Below are positions 58,527 to 64,000 of a DNA stretch of 64,000 nucleotides, in pieces (positions within the stretch are counted from its first letter, which is position 1; each line of letters begins with the position of its first letter). The stretch is from Colwellia sp. E2M01 (GTDB lineage: Bacteria > Pseudomonadota > Gammaproteobacteria > Enterobacterales > Alteromonadaceae). The position numbers and the translations under genes were made by a program. Below the pieces are notes generated by a model. The model saw nothing but the letters and a program-made list of their open reading frames with translations, had not been told where the DNA came from and did no database searches. Location of the stretch: contig NZ_JAHKPR010000029.1 of the NCBI RefSeq assembly GCF_018860585.1, positions 28,230-92,229 of the forward strand. The letters run 5' to 3'.

Positions 58527-59579
58527 ATGTCTTTATCAAACCCTAGCCAACTGTTATTACGAAATAGTGAATTACTTAACTCACAAACACCTTTATTCAT
58601 TAATTTATCTGAAGATGGTTTTATCAATGCTTATATTGAGTTACACAGTCCGCAAAACATTCATTGCTTTAATAACAACTTTATTGACTACCAAGCGATA
58701 AAGCACAAACACAGCGATAAAGTAACCACGACATTTGCCAGTAATTATCAAACAGATATTTGCCATGACTTGGTAATAATTGCCTTTCCGAAGAGTAAAG
58801 CAGAGCTTAACTTTACCCTGGCAATGATTGCTCATTGTGTAGACAAAAATACAAAAATATTGTTAGTGGGCGAGAAAAAAGGCGGTATTCAATCCGCAGA
58901 AAAATTAACGAAAGACATATTACTATGCTGTCGAAAAGAAGATGCTGCTCGTCACTGTATGCTTTATGTAGGGTTATTTAAACCAGAAAAGTTAACTGAA
59001 ACCTTTAATCTACAAGATTGGTTTAAACAATATCAAATCACAGTTGCAGGTATTGAGTTGAAAATAGCTTCATTACCAGGTGTTTTCAGCCAACAAAAAC
59101 TTGATGTGGGTACTGAATTATTACTGAATAATTTATCCGATAATATGACAGACAAAGTACTTGATTTTGGTTGTGGGGCTGGCGTTATAAGTTGTTTTGT
59201 TGGCAAGAGGTTTCCCAACACCAAGTTATCATTACTTGACGTTAGCGCTTTAGCATTAACTTCCGCACAAGAAAGCTTAAAGCTAAATAACTTAACAGGT
59301 GAAGTATTTGCCTCTAATAGCTTGTCTACTGTTAACGAACAGTATCAGCATGTTGTGTCAAACCCTCCTTTCCATCAAGGACTTAAAACCCACTATCAAG
59401 CCAGTGAAGACTTTTTGATGGGCATAAAAAAACAAATGAATAAATCTGCTTCAATTACTATTGTAGCTAATAGTTTTCTGCGTTATCAGCCAATTATGCA
59501 AGCCCATATAGGCAATACCCACATTATCGCCAAAGATAAAGGGTTTACTATTTACCAAGCTCAGCTATTATCAAAGTAA
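58527..59579 (+). CDS. rsmC: 16S rRNA (guanine(1207)-N(2))-methyltransferase RsmC
   Basis: RsmC methylates G1207 in 30S subunits. The protein has two tandem methyltransferase-like domains: a degenerate N-terminal one (residues about 1-160) and an active C-terminal one with SAM motif VLDFGCGAGVISCF and the catalytic VSNPPFHQG. The N-terminal PSQLLLRNSELL matches the family. Length 350 aa is normal. The histidine kinase gene begins about 20 bases downstream and may be co-transcribed. Confidence 0.93.
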   Translation: MSLSNPSQLLLRNSELLNSQTPLFINLSEDGFINAYIELHSPQNIHCFNNNFIDYQAIKHKHSDKVTTTFASNYQTDICHDLVIIAFPKSKAELNFTLAMIAHCVDKNTKILLVGEKKGGIQSAEKLTKDILLCCRKEDAARHCMLYVGLFKPEKLTETFNLQDWFKQYQITVAGIELKIASLPGVFSQQKLDVGTELLLNNLSDNMTDKVLDFGCGAGVISCFVGKRFPNTKLSLLDVSALALTSAQESLKLNNLTGEVFASNSLSTVNEQYQHVVSNPPFHQGLKTHYQASEDFLMGIKKQMNKSASITIVANSFLRYQPIMQAHIGNTHIIAKDKGFTIYQAQLLSK

Positions 59580-59602
59580 TAAAAATAAACATATTGAGCA
59601 TC

Positions 59603-61228
59603 ATGAGAAGATCTGAACATAGTGTTTCTCTTCATAATCGTTTAGTACGAAGTATTATGGCTTTAACGACAATAATCATATTAACTGCTTCTGCTGCTAT
59701 TTTTTATATGGTTGATAAACAAGGCACTCATATTATTGCCGATGATACACACGCATGGGCAAATCTACTGGCTAGCAATAGTGCTCAATATTTACATAGC
59801 GATAACGGCCAAGTTAAATTAAAAAATCAATTAAAAAAGCTCGTAACTACTCCGTTAATTAACCACATTCATGTATACCGTATTAACCAAGACGAAAGCA
59901 TTGAGTACTTTAGTAGTTACAATCGCAACCATAACTTTCCGCCAATCAGAGATAGAATTTCAGACATTTCAAGGTTAAGTAGCATTCAACATTATACTAA
60001 CCATCTAGAGCTTATTGTAAACATCACTCAAGCTCAAAAGACTATCGGCTATTTATTCATTCAAACAAGTCTGCTTGAAAAACAGACTTTCCTTAACCGA
60101 CTGGTTTATGTGATGTTGGTTTTTTTCTTATTCGCTCTCATTCTTTCTTTTTATGTTGCCCGATCATTATTCAATAATATAAACCAACCCATTGATGGTA
60201 TTATTGATGAATTAGCGCAAATATCCCGTAGTCGAAACTATCAAACACAATTAACTCAACTGCCTTTCAAAGAGCTTGATACATTAACTGTAAATATTAA
60301 TGTATTACTACTTCGTGTAGAAAAGCATATTAATAGCTTAATTGAAGAGCATCAGCATACACAAGCCAAAAATCAAGCATTAGAAAACCGCTTAAGTGCC
60401 AGAACAGATGCGCTAAAAGAGTCTAACCAAGAATTATTATCTACTTTGGAAAAATTACATGAATTTCAGGGGCAGTTAGTAGAAACAGAAAAAATGGCCT
60501 CGCTAGGAGATATGGTTGCTGGTATCGCTCATGAGGTGAATACACCGATAGGCCTAGGTGTTACCGCCTCAAGTTTATTAGCAGATAATTTAGCTGAAAT
60601 AAAAGCAGCATTTGAAAATAAAACACTACGTTCAAGTCAGTTGAAAAAATTTCTAAATGATGGTGATGAAAACATAGCACTTACCCTACGAAATTTAGAA
60701 CGCGCTGCACATTTAATTTCCAGCTTTAAAAAAGTCGCCGTTGATCAATCAAGTGCAGAAAGTAGAAATTTCAATGTACGCGATTTAATTGATGAAGTAC
60801 TACTTACTCTCTCTGCTAAGATAGAAACTGCAAATATTGAAGTTGCAATTGATTGTCCAGAAGATTTATTGATCACGAGTAAACCAGGGCCTATTAATCA
60901 AATTCTAATAAATCTTATTCTTAATTCTTTGTTTCACGGTTTTGATGGACGAGAAAGTGGCCACATTACCATAAATATTATAAACTTAAGTGGTCAGTTG
61001 CACATTAACTACCGCGATGACGGTGTGGGCATAGATAACGCAATGAAAATAAAAATATTTGACCCCTTTACCACAACTAAACGAGGTTCTGGTGGGAGCG
61101 GATTAGGTATGCATTTAGTCTATAATTTAGTCACTCAAGCATTAGCCGGGCATATTGCGCTTGAAGATGACCATACTCCTGGTGTAAGTTTTGATATCTC
61201 TTTTCCTGTAGCGTTAGCTGCAGGTTAA
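59603..61228 (+). CDS. Sensor histidine kinase (non-hybrid), upstream of arcA
   Basis: The protein has two membrane segments (about residues 18-38 and 165-190) enclosing a periplasmic sensor domain, a HAMP-like stretch, a coiled coil (about 240-300), an H box with phospho-acceptor His in GIAHEVNTPIG (about 309), and a complete HATPase domain (NQILINLILNS, DDGVGID, GGSGLGMHLV). No receiver or Hpt domain is present. I start at the ATG 59603; a TTG nine bases upstream is also in frame. It lies about 200 bases before arcA in the same direction, so it may be ArcA's partner, but the pairing is not proven. Confidence 0.87.
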   Translation: MRRSEHSVSLHNRLVRSIMALTTIIILTASAAIFYMVDKQGTHIIADDTHAWANLLASNSAQYLHSDNGQVKLKNQLKKLVTTPLINHIHVYRINQDESIEYFSSYNRNHNFPPIRDRISDISRLSSIQHYTNHLELIVNITQAQKTIGYLFIQTSLLEKQTFLNRLVYVMLVFFLFALILSFYVARSLFNNINQPIDGIIDELAQISRSRNYQTQLTQLPFKELDTLTVNINVLLLRVEKHINSLIEEHQHTQAKNQALENRLSARTDALKESNQELLSTLEKLHEFQGQLVETEKMASLGDMVAGIAHEVNTPIGLGVTASSLLADNLAEIKAAFENKTLRSSQLKKFLNDGDENIALTLRNLERAAHLISSFKKVAVDQSSAESRNFNVRDLIDEVLLTLSAKIETANIEVAIDCPEDLLITSKPGPINQILINLILNSLFHGFDGRESGHITINIINLSGQLHINYRDDGVGIDNAMKIKIFDPFTTTKRGSGGSGLGMHLVYNLVTQALAGHIALEDDHTPGVSFDISFPVALAAG

Positions 61229-61434
61229 TGAAATAAAGTCGCTTATAAATTGTTTTTTCAATACCACTTGACTAAAATAGTTAAATAATTGTAAATAGAT
61301 AGTTCATTTTATACTCTTTCTTATATTAAGTAATTAAGCATTAGACGTAGAAGTATTAAACGTATAAACATTATTCTATAGAAATATTAATCATAAAAAT
61401 ATCAATAGCCATTAAAAATTAGGTAAATTCCAAT

Positions 61435-62142
61435 ATGCAAACTTATCAGGTCTTAGTTGTCGAAGATGAAGACGTTACCCGCTTTAATTTACGCAGTTTA
61501 TTTGAAGCTGAAGGGTACGAGGTTTTCGAAGCCATAGATGGCGAAAGTATGGCTGAGCAGCTTAAGAAAAACGCTATCAACCTTGTCATTATGGATATTA
61601 ATTTACCAGGTAAAAATGGCTTATTATTAGCGCGAGAGTTAACTGTAAACAAAGACTTGGGGTTAATATTCTTAACAGGGCGAGACAGTGATATTGATAA
61701 AATTCTCGGTTTAGAAATTGGTGCTGACGACTACCTAACCAAACCATTTAACCCGCGTGAGCTGACCATACGCGCTCGTAATATTTTAACGAGAATTGGG
61801 CAGCCAGCAGCTGAAACAGAACAAGTACAAAGTGTTATCACTTTTAATCAGTGGTCTTTAGATTCTAACTCTCGCCAAATGACTAGCCCAGAAGGTGAAG
61901 TAATTGCTATTCCTCGCGGCGAATACAGAGCATTGAGTTTATTGATAAAAAATGTCGGTAAAATTATTACTCGCCAAGAGCTTATAAAGGAAATGACGGG
62001 GAGAGATTTACGCGAAAATGACAGAACTGTCGATGTAACAATTAGACGATTACGCAAGCATTTTGAATTAAATGATAATACACCTGAACTTATCAATACT
62101 ATTCATGGTGAAGGTTATCGTTTTGTTGGCACACTTGATTAA
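61435..62142 (+). CDS. arcA: Aerobic/anaerobic response regulator ArcA
   Basis: ArcA is the OmpR-family regulator of respiratory and fermentative genes. The receiver (1-120) is very close to Escherichia coli ArcA ([53 protein letters not shown]) with phospho-acceptor Asp54. The winged-helix domain has the ArcA-type [16 protein letters not shown] and [13 protein letters not shown]. Length 235 aa. ArcB is not in this window; a kinase lies upstream and a free Hpt protein lies just downstream on the other strand. Confidence 0.93.
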   Translation: MQTYQVLVVEDEDVTRFNLRSLFEAEGYEVFEAIDGESMAEQLKKNAINLVIMDINLPGKNGLLLARELTVNKDLGLIFLTGRDSDIDKILGLEIGADDYLTKPFNPRELTIRARNILTRIGQPAAETEQVQSVITFNQWSLDSNSRQMTSPEGEVIAIPRGEYRALSLLIKNVGKIITRQELIKEMTGRDLRENDRTVDVTIRRLRKHFELNDNTPELINTIHGEGYRFVGTLD

Positions 62143-62172
62143 GTATTGATAAAACTCAATTAAAAAGCCATT

Positions 62173-62238
62173 AAAAAAAGACCAACGAAACTACATACAA
62201 TAATACCAAGTTGATTAAGTTTCGTTGGTCTTTTTTTT
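62173..62238. terminator. Bidirectional terminator between arcA and the Hpt gene
   Basis: Arms AAAAAGACCAACGAAACT and AGTTTCGTTGGTCTTTTT are perfectly complementary (18 bp) with A and T runs outside. It separates convergent genes. Confidence 0.9.
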
Positions 62239-62335
62239 AGGTTAAGCGACTATTTTCTTTGCCATTAATGGATTTTGGCGAATACCTATATAGTAATAAA
62301 ATTAACTAAAAAATATCCCAAAAAAACAGCTACGA

Positions 62336-62692
62336 TTATATACTAGCTAGCCACGTATTAAAGGCGAGTGTTGACGCTTCGTTTAATGCCTTTAAATCTG
62401 CTAGCATTACAGATTTTTCTTGTTGAGTAGCATTGATTTTTTCTAGGGTTTTCAACTGCAGGTGTAATTTTCTCATCCCTACACTCGCTGTTGCGCCTTT
62501 CATCTTATGACAAGACGTTTGCCAATCGGTTTTTGAATCTACTTGTTGCGCTTTTTCAATATCATTAAGATAAATAACAACTTGTTGGCTATACAAAGCA
62601 AACATCTGCTCAATAATATTTTTGCCTAACCTGTCTAAATAGTCTGCAAGTAATACTTCATCTAAGTAAGCACTCAATTGTTCAATCTCCAT
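62336..62692 (-). CDS. Stand-alone histidine phosphotransfer (Hpt) protein
   Basis: Hpt proteins pass phosphoryl groups between receivers. I start at MEIEQLSAY (62692), giving 118 aa; 21 upstream in-frame codons lack family character. The four-helix Hpt signature is SCHKMKGATASVGM with phospho-acceptor His62. Such single-domain proteins (HptA) act with ArcA in Shewanella, where ArcB is missing. The position directly beside arcA suggests the same here. It may alternatively serve hybrid kinases such as the one at 45.3-48.2 kb, although that kinase has its own Hpt. Confidence 0.85.
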   Translation of the reverse strand: MEIEQLSAYLDEVLLADYLDRLGKNIIEQMFALYSQQVVIYLNDIEKAQQVDSKTDWQTSCHKMKGATASVGMRKLHLQLKTLEKINATQQEKSVMLADLKALNEASTLAFNTWLASI

Positions 62693-62941
62693 GGCTATAA
62701 CCAATATTGTAGTTAATACAAAGTTAACGCATTTTAACCTACTAATAGAAATCAAACAAACTTACTGAAAATTAAGTTAAAATATCACTAATGATCATAT
62801 TTTTTAGCGATAGAGTAACAACACTAATGATTACCGTTAAAAAATAGGCTAGAATATGCGCCCTTAGACCTGCTCCCTGTATTTATTTATACCTATATAG
62901 GAAGTAGTTAATACTATAATCGTTTTAAAAGTGGAGTCGAA

Positions 62942-63868
62942 ATGACGACATCAATGCCTGATATCGCTAATCATACAACAGCCCAAACCGAAGGTACGCT
63001 TGACTGGGTTGGCATGAGTAATATTGAAATGCCTATGATGGTTGCTTCAAAAGACCAAAGTGACCGTATGGTGTCCGCTCATATTGATGCTTTTGTTAAT
63101 TTAAAAGAAGCTAAAGCTAAAGGCATTCACATGTCACGTCTTTATCTTCTTATTGATGAGTTATCAACTAGCGGTGTTTTGAATTATCAGAGCATCGTTG
63201 CATTACTTGACGGCTTTATCAGTAGTCATCAAGAATTAAGCGATCGCGCTAAAGTACAGTTTAATTTCGAGTACCATTTACGTAGAAAATCATTAATTAG
63301 TGGTAAAGAAGGCTGGAAAGCATACCCTGTAACCCTGACGGGATCAGTAAATAAAGGCCAATTGACGATAGAATTATCTATTGATGTTCCTTACTCATCT
63401 ACTTGCCCTTGCTCTGCGGCTCTTGCTCGCCAGTTAATTCAAAAAGCTTTCAGTGACAAGTTTTTACAAAACGATAAATTAGCTATGGCTGATGTACATG
63501 AATGGCTTGGCACTACAGATGGCGTAGTGGCAACACCACATTCACAGCGTTCTGTGGCAGAAGTTAAAGTTAAACTTAATGATAATGTTAACGACTTCCC
63601 AATTACTGAGTTAGTAGACTTAATTGAAAACTCATTACAGACACCTGTGCAAGCAGCAGTTAAACGTGAAGATGAACAAGAGTTTGCTCGCCTTAATGGT
63701 CAGAACTTAATGTTTTGTGAAGATGCAGCTCGTCGTTTACAACACAGCATGAATCAAGCACATCATTTTGATGATTTTTGGTTGCGTATCAACCACCTTG
63801 AATCTCTTCATGCTCATGATGCGGTAAGTGTTGCAACCAAAGGAATTGAAGGCGGTTATCAACCTTAA
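62942..63868 (+). CDS. folE2: GTP cyclohydrolase FolE2 (type IB)
   Basis: FolE2 opens GTP to dihydroneopterin triphosphate, the first step of folate synthesis, and is the metal-flexible alternative to zinc-dependent FolE. Diagnostic features are MPDIANHT near the N-terminus, the active-site Cys in [14 protein letters not shown] (about residue 153), and VEVK-like [14 protein letters not shown] and a C-terminal [12 protein letters not shown] precedes the ATG. Length 308 aa is typical. No Zur box is visible upstream, so here it may be the regular enzyme and not a low-zinc backup. Confidence 0.93.
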   Translation: MTTSMPDIANHTTAQTEGTLDWVGMSNIEMPMMVASKDQSDRMVSAHIDAFVNLKEAKAKGIHMSRLYLLIDELSTSGVLNYQSIVALLDGFISSHQELSDRAKVQFNFEYHLRRKSLISGKEGWKAYPVTLTGSVNKGQLTIELSIDVPYSSTCPCSAALARQLIQKAFSDKFLQNDKLAMADVHEWLGTTDGVVATPHSQRSVAEVKVKLNDNVNDFPITELVDLIENSLQTPVQAAVKREDEQEFARLNGQNLMFCEDAARRLQHSMNQAHHFDDFWLRINHLESLHAHDAVSVATKGIEGGYQP

Positions 63869-63895
63869 GCCTTTTATTGAAATTGAAATTTATAC

Positions 63896-63928
63896 AAGCC
63901 AATAGTGTTACCGCTATTGGCTTTTTTT
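63896..63928 (+). terminator. Terminator of folE2
   Basis: A 10-bp inverted repeat AAGCCAATAG / CTATTGGCTT with an 8- to 9-base loop and a run of T lies about 30 bases after the stop. Confidence 0.9.
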
Positions 63929-64000
63929 ATACTTTTTACAAATTCATTACGAATAATTATGCATAAGTGAATTAAATTCATCTATAAATAAGTATTGTTA

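Noticed and set aside
62760-62941. Zur box upstream of folE2
   Set aside because: folE2 is Zur-controlled in several bacteria, but no TGTTATA..TATAACA palindrome is present here.

Overview
The window looks like a chromosomal segment of a low-GC marine gammaproteobacterium of the Alteromonadales, most likely Colwelliaceae (Colwellia or Thalassotalea-like). This rests on gene content and order (sspBA next to petABC, rpsI-rplM, pilABCD-coaE-zapD-yacG, mutT-secA-M23-dciA, the full mraZ-to-lpxC dcw cluster, arcA, folE2) and on the AT-rich intergenic DNA. The genus is an inference; there is no rRNA or tRNA gene to test it.

Layout. 0.1-4.0 kb: sspB and sspA, then the cytochrome bc1 operon petABC, all on the minus strand. 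4.3-5.9 kb: a REP/RAYT island, in which an intact single-domain tyrosine HUH transposase gene lies between an 8-copy 56-bp tandem REP array and a 188-bp tandem array of inverted REP pairs. 6.0-7.1 kb: rpsI and rplM with a long leader. 7.5-14.9 kb: type IV pilus genes pilA, pilB, pilC, pilD followed by coaE, zapD and yacG, with a decayed second transposon (8.02-8.69 kb) between pilA and pilB. 14.9-20.2 kb: REP-derived repeats, mutT, secA, an M23 peptidase and dciA. 20.3-39.6 kb: a complete, tightly packed minus-strand division and cell-wall cluster, mraZ-rsmH-ftsL-ftsI-murE-murF-mraY-murD-ftsW-murG-murC-ddl-ftsQ-ftsA-ftsZ-lpxC, with four MraZ boxes on a 10-bp period at its promoter. 40-49.7 kb: a DmdC-like acyl-CoA dehydrogenase, a transglutaminase-like exported protein, a DyP peroxidase, a TPR hybrid histidine kinase with a coiled-coil membrane partner, and an S1-domain protein. 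49.9-54.4 kb: a TonB-dependent receptor with a His-rich loop behind a small exported protein that carries a strong Zur box, then a TraF-like outer-membrane protein. 54.5-58.2 kb: an M14-type deacylase, a fold-III PLP decarboxylase and a DapD-like acyltransferase, with two MITE-like palindromic repeats. 58.5-63.9 kb: rsmC, a sensor kinase, arcA, a free-standing Hpt protein and folE2.

Most of the window is housekeeping. The least ordinary parts are (1) the REP/RAYT system, whose two REP subfamilies both read GTAG plus an 18-base hairpin and differ by paired, compensating stem changes around the same G-G mismatch, and which has spread to at least three other intergenic sites here; (2) the Zur-box/His-rich receptor unit, a probable zinc-uptake locus; (3) the DapD-like/decarboxylase/deacylase trio, which does not look like a standard lysine operon; and (4) an Arc-type system in which arcA sits beside a separate Hpt protein and a non-hybrid kinase.
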